The notes beneath the pieces are model-generated. The model was not told where the DNA came from and did no database searches. It saw only the letters and a program-made list of their open reading frames with translations. Both the position numbers and the translations under genes were made by a program. From JAJXWB01 sp037044955 (GTDB lineage Bacteria; Pseudomonadota; Alphaproteobacteria; Rhizobiales; Beijerinckiaceae), in assembly GCA_037044955.1 (NCBI GenBank), contig JBAOHX010000001.1, forward strand, positions 1 through 64,000: DNA of 64,000 nt. The letters run 5' to 3'. Shown piece by piece: positions 53,729 to 62,463 of this stretch. The first letter of the stretch is position 1; each line of letters opens with the position of its first letter.

Positions 53729-55666
53729 ATGAACTATCGGCCTGACATCGACGGGCTGCGGGCGATCGCGGTCGTGTCCGTCGTCGTCCATCATGCCTTT
53801 CCGGACGCCCTGCCGGGCGGGTTCGTCGGCGTCGACATCTTCTTCGTCATCTCGGGCTATCTCATCACCACGCTGGTGCGCGACGCGCTCGACGAGGGCC
53901 GCTTCAGCCTCGCCGATTTCTATGCGCGCCGCGCGCGTCGCATCCTGCCGGCGCTGCTGGTGGTGGTGACGGCGGCGCTGGTCGCCGGCTGGTTCGTCCA
54001 GAGCGCCCTGCAATATTCCATGCTCGGCAAGACGGCCGCCGCCGCCGCGATGTTCGTCGCCAATTTCTCGCTGTGGCAGGACGCGAACTATTTCGCCTGG
54101 ACGTCGCGCAGCGCGATCCTGCTGCATCTCTGGTCGCTATCGGTCGAAGAGCAATTCTACATTTTCTGGCCGCTGATCCTCGCCGCGCTCGCCGCCTTTC
54201 CGCGGCTTGTCGTGCCGGCGACGCTCGCCATCGTCGGCGCATCTTTTTATTACGGGCTGGGAGCGGCCGAGGTCGACCAGTCCCGCGCTTTCTACTGGCT
54301 GCCTTCGCGCGTTTGGGAGCTCGGCGTCGGCGGAATTCTCGCGCTCCTGCGGCTGCGCAGCGAAAATCTCGCCGCGCCCCTGTCGCTGGCCGGCAGTCTT
54401 CTCGGCCTTTGCGTCATCGTCGTCTCGCTGTTCGCGCTGAACGGCTCGATGCTCTTTCCCGGCTTCGTCGCGCTGGCGCCGACGGCCGGCGCGGCGCTGG
54501 TCATCGCGGCCGGACCGCACAACTGGATCGCGCGCCGCGCGCTCGGCAATCCCCTGGCGATCTTCCTCGGCCTCATCAGCTACCCGCTCTATCTCTGGCA
54601 CTGGCCGCTCCTCTCGTTCGCGCACGCCATGGACCGCGCCGATCCCTGGATCGTGCGCGCGGCGCTCGTGGCGGCCAGCGTGCCTCTCGCCTGGGCGACC
54701 TATCGCTTCGTTGAAATCCCGGTGCGCCTGCGGCGGCGCGTCTCGCCGCAGATGCTCGCGGCGGGGCTCGTCCTCGTCGGCGCCGCGGCGGGCGCCATCC
54801 ATCTGGCGAACGGCTTGCCGTCCCGTGCGTTCGCGGCCGATCCGCGCAACGTCTTTCTCGATCATTACGTCGACGTGCAGAAGCGCGGCCTCGCCGACGC
54901 CTATCGGCCGGAATGCGATTTCTATGACGAGGCGTCGAAACAGGCGCGCGCCGAGATCGCGACCGCGTGTCTTCCGAGCGCAAATGGAGCGAACTGGCTG
55001 CTGTGGGGCGATTCCCATGCGCAGGCGCTGTCGGCCGGCCTGCGCGCGATCCTTCCCGCAGGCGTCTCGCTCGCGCAGGTCGCGACGTCAGGTTGTCCGC
55101 CGGGTCTCGCCGACTTTCCCGGCGCGCCGGCGAACCATTTCTGCAGTCGCAGCAATCTTTTCGCACGCGATCTGGTTTCGAGGGGCGGGATCGATCGCCT
55201 GATCCTCGCGCAGGCTGAAGGCCACGAGGAGGTCGACTGGAGCGCCTTCGCCGCCTTCGCGCGGCGTCACGGCGTCCGCTCCGTCGTGCTGGTCGGGCCG
55301 GCGCCGCAATGGCTGCCCTCGCTGCCGCGCGTCATCGTAGATCATCGCTGGATGCAGCCCGAGAAGGTCTTCGTTTCGGAAGGCCTCAAGGCGTCGATCC
55401 TCGACGCCGACGCCACGCTCGCCCGCCGTTACGCGGCGTCGGCGAATTTGACTTACGTGTCCCTCATCGCGGGCCTGTGCGGCGCGCAGGGATGTCGCGC
55501 GCGGCTCGATGCGCCGGGTCCGTACAATCTGACGAGCGTCGACTACGGCCACCTGTCGCCGGAGGGCTCGCTGTTCGTCGCCCGCACCATCCTGCGCGAT
55601 GCGCTCGAGGCCGGCGAGCGCGAGGGCGGCTTCCGCGGCGCCGCTCTCAGGCGGACGTTCGACTAG
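53729..55666 (+). CDS. OafA/YrhL-type acyltransferase with C-terminal SGNH domain
   Basis: This 645-residue protein has about ten membrane helices of the acyltransferase-3 family, starting YRPDIDGLRAIAVVSVVVHH, with the catalytic His in VVHH, and LPGGFVGVDIFFVISGYL. A soluble SGNH hydrolase-like domain follows (residues about 380-640; LLWGDSHAQALSAGLR is the Ser motif, DYGHLSPEGS the His motif). Such proteins transfer acetyl groups across the membrane to O-antigen, exopolysaccharide or peptidoglycan. It stands alone between a small gene and a convergent NTF2-like gene. Confidence 0.92.
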   Translation: MNYRPDIDGLRAIAVVSVVVHHAFPDALPGGFVGVDIFFVISGYLITTLVRDALDEGRFSLADFYARRARRILPALLVVVTAALVAGWFVQSALQYSMLGKTAAAAAMFVANFSLWQDANYFAWTSRSAILLHLWSLSVEEQFYIFWPLILAALAAFPRLVVPATLAIVGASFYYGLGAAEVDQSRAFYWLPSRVWELGVGGILALLRLRSENLAAPLSLAGSLLGLCVIVVSLFALNGSMLFPGFVALAPTAGAALVIAAGPHNWIARRALGNPLAIFLGLISYPLYLWHWPLLSFAHAMDRADPWIVRAALVAASVPLAWATYRFVEIPVRLRRRVSPQMLAAGLVLVGAAAGAIHLANGLPSRAFAADPRNVFLDHYVDVQKRGLADAYRPECDFYDEASKQARAEIATACLPSANGANWLLWGDSHAQALSAGLRAILPAGVSLAQVATSGCPPGLADFPGAPANHFCSRSNLFARDLVSRGGIDRLILAQAEGHEEVDWSAFAAFARRHGVRSVVLVGPAPQWLPSLPRVIVDHRWMQPEKVFVSEGLKASILDADATLARRYAASANLTYVSLIAGLCGAQGCRARLDAPGPYNLTSVDYGHLSPEGSLFVARTILRDALEAGEREGGFRGAALRRTFD

Positions 55667-55670
55667 CGCC

Positions 55671-56138
55671 TCACGTGAGGTGCCGCGCCATGTCGGGCTC
55701 CTTCTTCAGCGCCGCGCCTTCCTTCGCCAGAATCCTGGCGACGCGCTCCGGCGCAAAATTCAGAGCGACCAGCGCCGGGCCGACGTTGGCGATCTCGCGA
55801 TAGCTCGCGATCAGCCCGTCACGCAGCCCCATGATGGCGACGCCCTCGAAACGGATGCGCTCGGCCGGCGCTTCCGGCAAGGTCGAGAGGTAGGAGAACG
55901 TGTAGCGCGCATAAAGCGTCGCGCCGTTGCTGACGGGATCGTGCATGTCCCAGCGAAAGTCGCGCGCGGTGCGATAGAACCAGTCGTCGATCATCGCCGC
56001 GATCTTCGCCCGGCCGACGAAGGCGCCGTAGAAGACGTCGTGGTAGACGCCGTCTTCCGTGAACAGGGCGGCGAAGGCCGCGCCGTCGCGGCGCTCGACC
56101 GCGCGGCAGAATTTGTCCAGCATGGCGACGATGGTCAT
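55671..56138 (-). CDS. NTF2/SnoaL-like domain protein
   Basis: This 155-residue single-domain alpha+beta cone begins FCRAVERRDGAAFAALFTEDGVYHD, typical of SnoaL-like polyketide-cyclase/ketosteroid-isomerase-fold proteins. No catalytic residues can be assigned with confidence. It is convergent with the acyltransferase, 4 bases away, and divergent from the aldo-keto reductase. Its function is unknown. Confidence 0.82.
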   Translation of the reverse strand: MTIVAMLDKFCRAVERRDGAAFAALFTEDGVYHDVFYGAFVGRAKIAAMIDDWFYRTARDFRWDMHDPVSNGATLYARYTFSYLSTLPEAPAERIRFEGVAIMGLRDGLIASYREIANVGPALVALNFAPERVARILAKEGAALKKEPDMARHLT

Positions 56139-56248
56139 CTGCGTCTCCCATAAATGGCTGGGCCGGCGCCGCGCGTATCGAAGCGCTTGCTTTCCGCCCT
56201 AACTCGTCCAACGATCCCTTGCGCGGCGCGAAAGGGCAAGGACGAACG

Positions 56249-57245
<997 letters not shown>

Positions 57246-57534
57246 AAGAGATCGGCTCTCGTTCGCGCGCCGCCGCGCGAACGGGAAAAGCTGATCGGCG
57301 CGACATGGCAGGCTGCGTCGAGCGCGCGTCGGATGCGCTCTCGACGGCTGCACCGTTTCCGGACCCCCATCCCGAAACAGATGTGCGCTCGACGCATTGC
57401 GTGGCAGTATCCAACGCGGGGCGACCTGTGGCGATCTGTCGGTTCCGACAGATCGATTGCGACGGCAGGCGGCAATTGGCTACAGCAGGAAAGCGCAGTC
57501 TCGACAATATGGAACGCGCGACCGGGCGGGGCCG
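57246..57534. promoter_or_regulatory. Upstream region of the response regulator with an 11-bp perfect dyad
   Basis: These 289 bases precede the two-component genes. At 57432-57455 CGATCTGTCGG is followed by TT and its exact reverse complement CCGACAGATCG. The dyad centre lies about 92 bases upstream of ATG 57535. It could be the binding site of the response regulator itself, or a hairpin in the leader. I see no gene here. Confidence 0.55.
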
Positions 57535-58131
57535 ATGGCGCGCATTCTCTTCGTCGACGACCATCCGATCTATCGCGACGGCCTGCGGCGCGCGCTGGAG
57601 GCGCGAATCGCCGGTCTCGAGGTGGTCGTGGCGGCCGGCGCGACCGAAGCGCGCGAAAAACTCGACGCCGATTCCGCGATTGCGCTCTGCCTTGCCGATT
57701 ATCGCCTGGTCGACGGCGACGGTTTCGATCTGATCTCGGCGCTGCGCACATCTCATCCTTCCGTCGCGGTCGGGTTGCTTTGCGGCGAGCCTACGCATGC
57801 TCTGGCCGCGCAAGTGCGCGCGATCGGCGGCGTCGCCTGCCTGCCGAAGGAACTGGACACGGACGATCTCGCCGAGGCCGTGGAATCGATCCTCGACGGC
57901 GACGAGGCGTTCCCTTCGCCCGTCGCCGGGGCGGGCGGCGCGCTCATGTCGGAACGGCGCCGCGACATTCTGACGTTTGCCAGCAAGGGCTGGCCTGACA
58001 AACTCATCGGCGAGGAACTCGGCATCACCGAAAGCACGGTGAGGAACCATTGGCATCACATCTTTCGGCGGCTGGGGGTAAACAACCGGACGGAAGCCGT
58101 CACACAGGCGCTGCGGCGGAAGATCATCTGA
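57535..58131 (+). CDS. LuxR/NarL-type response regulator
   Basis: This 198-residue regulator has a receiver domain (residues 1-120) with VDDHP acidic pocket, phospho-acceptor Asp in LADYRLVDG and Lys in CLPKEL. The C-terminal LuxR helix-turn-helix includes GWPDKLIGEELGITESTVRN. It is encoded directly before, and overlapping in frame with, a hybrid histidine kinase, so the two form a system. ATG 57535 is the best start. The target may include the 57432 dyad. Confidence 0.92.
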   Translation: MARILFVDDHPIYRDGLRRALEARIAGLEVVVAAGATEAREKLDADSAIALCLADYRLVDGDGFDLISALRTSHPSVAVGLLCGEPTHALAAQVRAIGGVACLPKELDTDDLAEAVESILDGDEAFPSPVAGAGGALMSERRRDILTFASKGWPDKLIGEELGITESTVRNHWHHIFRRLGVNNRTEAVTQALRRKII

Positions 58132-58175
58132 AGGCGTCCGGCGCGGCGCGCGAGGCGGCCATCGCACGCGAGCGC

Positions 58176-59894
58176 ATGCGGCTCTATTTCACGGAATTTT
58201 CGCCGAGCTCCGGCCCCGGCGGCGTGCGCCCCCTGCAGTTTCTCGGCATGCTCGGGTCCGGCGCGATCGCGCTCGCCATGTCGCTGCTGCTGGGAACGCC
58301 GCCTCTCGCCGCCTTCGTGTGGTGGCTGGCGATCGCCGTCAGCGAGGTCGCGGTCATCGTCGTCAACCGCCTGTATTTCGCCCGCAGGCCGGACGATTCC
58401 CGGCTGCGCGCCTGGGCGCTCGCCAAGGCGGCGCTCGCCGGCCTCTCGGGCCTGGCCTGGAGCGCGGGCCAGATTCTGCTGCCGGTGGCGGGCGACCCCG
58501 TCAGCACGATCATGCCGGCGTGGATGATCCTCACCTTCTGCGCCGGCGCGATCTGGGCCGGCGCCTTCTACACGCCCGCCCTCGTCGCCATGCAGCTCTG
58601 CGCCGTGCTGCCGGCCGCGCTGTGGCTGCTGTCGCACCCGGGCTTCGACCGCGCCGTCGGCTTCTGCCTGCTGGCGGCCCTGCCGATGATGCTGGCGATC
58701 GGGCGGCAGGCGGCGCGACGCTATCGCTCGACGGTCAACGACAAGATCGAGATCGGCCTTCTGCTCGACCAGCAGAAATCCTACACGCAGCGCATCGAGC
58801 AATTGAGCGCGGAGCGCGGCCGCTTCTTCGGCGCCGCCGCGCACGATCTCCGCCAGCCCCTGCACGCCATGGGCCTCTATCTCTCGCTGCTGCGCGACCA
58901 CCCCGGCGCCGACGAGCGCGAAAACCTGCTGGACAGTCTGGCCGCCTGCGCGAAAAGCCTCGACGCGCAATTCAACGCCATCATGGGCGTGCAGGAAACC
59001 AGCGCGCTGATCTCGCGCGCAAAGGCGCAGCCGACCGAACTGGGCGCGCTGTTCGAGCGATTGGCCGTGCAGGCGCGGCCGACGGCAGCGGACGCCGGAC
59101 TCGAATTTCGCATTGGTCGCACGTCTCTCGTCGCCGATGTCGCGCCCGACATTCTCGAGCGCGTGCTCAACAACCTCCTGTCGAACGCCCTGCGCTACAC
59201 CAAGCATGGCGGCGTGCTGATCGGCGCGCGGCGGCGCGGCGCGGCGATCGCCATCCAGGTCGTCGACACCGGCGCCGGTATCCCCGCCGACCGCCGCTCG
59301 GACGTGTTCGAGGATTTTCTCCAGCTCGGCAATCCCGAACGCAACCGCGCGCGCGGCTTCGGTCTCGGCCTCGGCATCGTCAGGCGCCTGTGCGAGGGCA
59401 TGGGATGGGGCGTCGACCTGCGGTCGGAAGTCGGGCGCGGCTCGACATTCACGGTCGTCGTGCCCGCCGCGCGCGCCGCTCCCGTCCCCTCTCGGGCGCC
59501 GGCCGCGCAAGCGCCTGCGCCCCCGACCGTCCGGGGCCGCAAGACGCTCGTCGTCGACGACGACGCCGGCGTCCGCGACGCCATGCAAAGGATGCTGGCG
59601 CGCTGGGGCGTGGAAGCGCATGTCTGCGAGGACGGCGACGGCGCGCTCGCCACGCTCGCCGCGGGCGACGCCGATGCGCGCTGGCATGTGCTGATCGACT
59701 ATCGCCTCGCCGGCGCCGAGACCGGCCTCGATGTCGCCAAACGCATTCGCGCGCGCTACGGCGACCGCGCGTCCTGCGCGCTGGTCACCGGCGAGGTCGA
59801 CGAGGAGATCGACCGGCGCGCAGCCGCGCAGGATCTCGTCATTCTGCGCAAGCCGGTGGAGCCCGCGCGCCTGCGCGCGCTTCTGGCGCGCTGA
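58176..59894 (+). CDS. Hybrid sensor histidine kinase with C-terminal receiver
   Basis: The protein has 572 residues from ATG 58176; the open frame reaches back to 58050 (614 residues), overlapping the regulator gene. The N-terminal part has five to six hydrophobic helices (WWLAIAVSEVAVIVV and others) as a membrane sensor. HisKA contains AAAHDLRQPLHAMG with the phospho-His. The ATPase domain has NNLLSNALRYTKHGG, DTGAGIP and GFGLGLGIVRRL. A receiver (TLVVDDDAGVRD, Asp in LIDYRLAG) ends the chain. It probably phosphorylates the response regulator at 57535. The signal is unknown. Confidence 0.9.
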   Translation: MRLYFTEFSPSSGPGGVRPLQFLGMLGSGAIALAMSLLLGTPPLAAFVWWLAIAVSEVAVIVVNRLYFARRPDDSRLRAWALAKAALAGLSGLAWSAGQILLPVAGDPVSTIMPAWMILTFCAGAIWAGAFYTPALVAMQLCAVLPAALWLLSHPGFDRAVGFCLLAALPMMLAIGRQAARRYRSTVNDKIEIGLLLDQQKSYTQRIEQLSAERGRFFGAAAHDLRQPLHAMGLYLSLLRDHPGADERENLLDSLAACAKSLDAQFNAIMGVQETSALISRAKAQPTELGALFERLAVQARPTAADAGLEFRIGRTSLVADVAPDILERVLNNLLSNALRYTKHGGVLIGARRRGAAIAIQVVDTGAGIPADRRSDVFEDFLQLGNPERNRARGFGLGLGIVRRLCEGMGWGVDLRSEVGRGSTFTVVVPAARAAPVPSRAPAAQAPAPPTVRGRKTLVVDDDAGVRDAMQRMLARWGVEAHVCEDGDGALATLAAGDADARWHVLIDYRLAGAETGLDVAKRIRARYGDRASCALVTGEVDEEIDRRAAAQDLVILRKPVEPARLRALLAR

Positions 59895-59999
59895 TCTGGG
59901 CCCGGCGCTTTCCCCATTTGCCACGCGCGGCGGGCAGGCTACAAATCCGTCCGAACAAGCCGGCGTCCGGCGATAAGGAATAATTCCGGGGAGAGAAAT

Positions 60000-61547
60000 A
60001 TGTCGTCCGTGGTCACGAATGCGCCCGCCCTTCACCGCAGCACGATTCCGGACGGCCTGCGCCGCTCGGCGATGAAATACCGGGGCCGCACGGCGCTGAC
60101 CTTCGCCGGCCGCGACTGGTCCTTCGCCGAGATCGACGCCGCCGCCGGCCGCGTCGCGCATCGCCTCGCGGGCCTCGGCCTGAAGAAGGGCGACCGCGTC
60201 GGCGCCTACGCCAAGAACTCCGACGCCTATCTCATGCTCTGGCTCGGCTGCGTGCGCATCGGCCTCGTGCATGTGCCGATCAACTACGCGCTGACCGCCG
60301 GCGAACTGTCCTACATCCTCGACCAGTCCGGCGCGAAGGCGCTGTTCCACGATGCCGATCTGGCGCCGACCGTGGACGCCGTGCGAAAAACCGCGAAGGT
60401 CGAGCATTACGGGCTCATCCGCGGCGGCGACGGCGATATTCTCTCCACCACGCTCGACAGGAACGCGCCCCGCATCGACGACAGCGATTGCGTCGACAGC
60501 GATCCCGCGCAGTTCTGCTACACGTCCGGCACGACGGCGGCGCCCAAGGCGGCCGTCATGTCGCATCGCGCCTATGTCGCCGAATACATGGCCTGCGCCA
60601 TCGAGATGGAATTCTCCGGAAGCGACGTCGCGCTCGCCGCGCTGCCGCTCTACCACACGGCGCAGATGCACGCCTTCACCATGCCGCAGATGATGATCGG
60701 CGCGGTCACGCATCTGATCGAGGCGCCGGCGCCCGACGTCGTGCTCGAACTGATCGAGCGGTTGAAGATCACGTCCTTCTTCGCGCCGCCGACCGTCTGG
60801 ATCAGCCTGCTGCGCCATCCCGATTTCGAGAAGCGCGACCTGCGCACCCTGCGCAACATCTATTATGGCGCATCCATCATGCCGGTGCCGGTGTTGCAGG
60901 AACTGCGGCAGAAGCTGCCCGGCGTGCGCTTCTACAATTGCTACGGCCAGACCGAGATCGCGCCGCTCGCCACCATCCTGAAGCCCGAGGAGCACGACGA
61001 TCGTCCCGCTTCCGCCGGCCGTCCGATCCTCACCGTGCAGACGCGCGTCGTCGACGACAACATGAACGACTGCCCGCCCGGCGTGCACGGCGAGATCGTG
61101 CATCGCTCGCCGCAATTGCTGGAGGAATATTACAACAAGCCCGACGAGACGGCCGAAGCCTTCGCCGGCGGCTGGTTCCATTCGGGCGACGTCGGCTATT
61201 TCGACGAAGAGGGCTATCTCTACGTCGTCGACCGCGTGAAGGACATCATCAAGTCCGGCGGCGTCGTCGTCGCCGGCCGCGAGGTCGAGGAGGCCTTGTT
61301 CAAGCATCCCTCCGTCTCGGAAGTCGCCGTCGTCGGCCTGCCGGACCCGAAGTGGATCGAGGCGGTCACCGCGATGGTCGTGCTGAAGCCCGGCCACGCG
61401 CCGGACGAGGCGGGCCTCATCGCCCATGCGCGCGAAATCCTCGCGCCCTTCAAGGTGCCGAAGAAGGTGATCTACGTGCAGACCCTGCCGCGCAACACGG
61501 CGGGCAAGCTGTTGAAGCGCCAGTTGCGCACCGATTACGCAAGCTGA
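60000..61547 (+). CDS. Acyl-CoA synthetase (FadD3-like)
   Basis: This 515-residue CoA ligase has P-loop CYTSGTTAAPKAAVMSH, motif YNCYGQTEIAPLA, FHSGDVGYFDEEG, VVDRVKDIIKSGG and the catalytic lysine in NTAGKLLKRQLR. It resembles the FadD3 branch of medium/long-chain and ring-derived acid CoA ligases. It stands outside the catabolic operons, alone behind GGGGAGAG, and convergent with a small membrane gene 4 bases away. It could feed the MaoC/thiolase operon at 19-23 kb in trans. Confidence 0.93.
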   Translation: MSSVVTNAPALHRSTIPDGLRRSAMKYRGRTALTFAGRDWSFAEIDAAAGRVAHRLAGLGLKKGDRVGAYAKNSDAYLMLWLGCVRIGLVHVPINYALTAGELSYILDQSGAKALFHDADLAPTVDAVRKTAKVEHYGLIRGGDGDILSTTLDRNAPRIDDSDCVDSDPAQFCYTSGTTAAPKAAVMSHRAYVAEYMACAIEMEFSGSDVALAALPLYHTAQMHAFTMPQMMIGAVTHLIEAPAPDVVLELIERLKITSFFAPPTVWISLLRHPDFEKRDLRTLRNIYYGASIMPVPVLQELRQKLPGVRFYNCYGQTEIAPLATILKPEEHDDRPASAGRPILTVQTRVVDDNMNDCPPGVHGEIVHRSPQLLEEYYNKPDETAEAFAGGWFHSGDVGYFDEEGYLYVVDRVKDIIKSGGVVVAGREVEEALFKHPSVSEVAVVGLPDPKWIEAVTAMVVLKPGHAPDEAGLIAHAREILAPFKVPKKVIYVQTLPRNTAGKLLKRQLRTDYAS

Positions 61548-61551
61548 GGCT

Positions 61552-61926
61552 TCAAGGGAGCGTCTTGGGCGCAAGCCCGTCGATCAGCGCATCGCGCTCC
61601 GCCCGGCAGGCCGCGAGATCCGCGCGCGCCTGCTCGGCGGTCGTGCGGTTGGAGCCGATGCCGACGAAGCCGGCCAAGGCGCCTGCGATCGCCAGCAGCA
61701 GCGCGGAGGTCGAGCGGATGAAGCCGAGCGCGGTCAGAACGAACAGCGCGGCGGCGACGGCGAGGCCGATGCGCGAGAGCATGATCGCCTTGCGGCAGGA
61801 TTCGATCTGGTCGCGCAAAAAGTCCATGCGCGCCTCCAGCCGTTCGATCTCGGCTTGCGCGAAATTCCGGTTCGCGTCGGGCGCATCCCCGGCATCCGCG
61901 AAATCCTCTTGCCTTTCACTGGACAT
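61552..61926 (-). CDS. Small coiled-coil/two-span membrane protein
   Basis: This 124-residue protein has an N-terminal heptad-like helix (EIERLEARMDFLRDQIESC), two hydrophobic segments (IGLAVAAALFVLTALGF and LLLAIAGALAGFVGIG) and a second charged helix at the C-terminus. I do not recognise a named family. I chose ATG 61926, which leaves 75 bases to the divergent monooxygenase gene; an open frame extends to 62211 across that gene and is rejected. Confidence 0.65.
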   Translation of the reverse strand: MSSERQEDFADAGDAPDANRNFAQAEIERLEARMDFLRDQIESCRKAIMLSRIGLAVAAALFVLTALGFIRSTSALLLAIAGALAGFVGIGSNRTTAEQARADLAACRAERDALIDGLAPKTLP

Positions 61927-62001
61927 CGCGCAGTTTGTCGCCGCAACTTTCACAAGAGAACGGACGCCGTCGCGTCTGATGAGGAAGCCTTGGGAGACCA
62001 C

Positions 62002-62292
62002 ATGATCGCCATCGTCGCCACAATCAAGACCAAGCCCGGGCAGGGCGCCGAATTCGAGGCCGTCGCCCGCGAACTCGCCGCAAAGGTGAACGCCGAGGAG
62101 CCGGGCTGCAAGCTTTACCAGCTCTGCAAGGCGAGCGAGCCGGACACCTACGTGTTCATCGAGCGCTATGCCGATCAGGCCGCGGTCGAGACGCATCGCG
62201 GCACGGCGCATTTCAAGGAGCTCGGCAAGAAGATGGGCGCCTTCATGGACGGCCGCCCGGACGTGAAGATTTTGCAGGAAGTCCAGGCGTAG
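62002..62292 (+). CDS. Antibiotic biosynthesis monooxygenase (ABM/YgiN-like)
   Basis: This 96-residue ferredoxin-like alpha/beta protein begins MIAIVATIKTKPGQGAEFEA and has the typical EEPGCKLYQLCKA and YVFIERYAD strands of the ABM family. Members oxidise quinols or unsaturated rings without a metal or flavin, or scavenge reactive quinones. GGGAG lies before ATG 62002. It is followed by two hairpins. Confidence 0.9.
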   Translation: MIAIVATIKTKPGQGAEFEAVARELAAKVNAEEPGCKLYQLCKASEPDTYVFIERYADQAAVETHRGTAHFKELGKKMGAFMDGRPDVKILQEVQA

Positions 62293-62309
62293 CCTGAAAC
62301 TCCGCCGGT

Positions 62310-62382
62310 CCTTCCGCGTTCATCTGTGTGGCGGAAGGGTCCGACAAATCCTTCGCGGCGCCCTCAAATCGGCGCCGCGAAG
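62310..62382 (+). terminator. Double hairpin after the ABM gene
   Basis: Two stems follow the stop: CCTTCCGC/GCGGAAGG (62310-62317 with 62331-62338) and the perfect 12-bp CTTCGCGGCGCC/GGCGCCGCGAAG (62351-62362 with 62371-62382). The second is followed by a short ATCTTT. They probably end the ABM transcript and insulate the next gene. The region to 62463 holds nothing else certain. Confidence 0.6.
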
Positions 62383-62463
62383 CCCATCTTTGCCCCGACG
62401 CTTCCCCTTCAGCCGCGACCGTGGCTGGACGAGGCCGGTTTTTTCGCCGGCGGCGAGGGCACG

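Noticed and set aside
58056..61574. A 1172-codon open frame on the minus strand
   Set aside because: It lies exactly opposite the histidine kinase and CoA ligase genes, is rich in Arg, Ala and Asp as antisense frames of G+C-rich genes are, and shows no domain motif.
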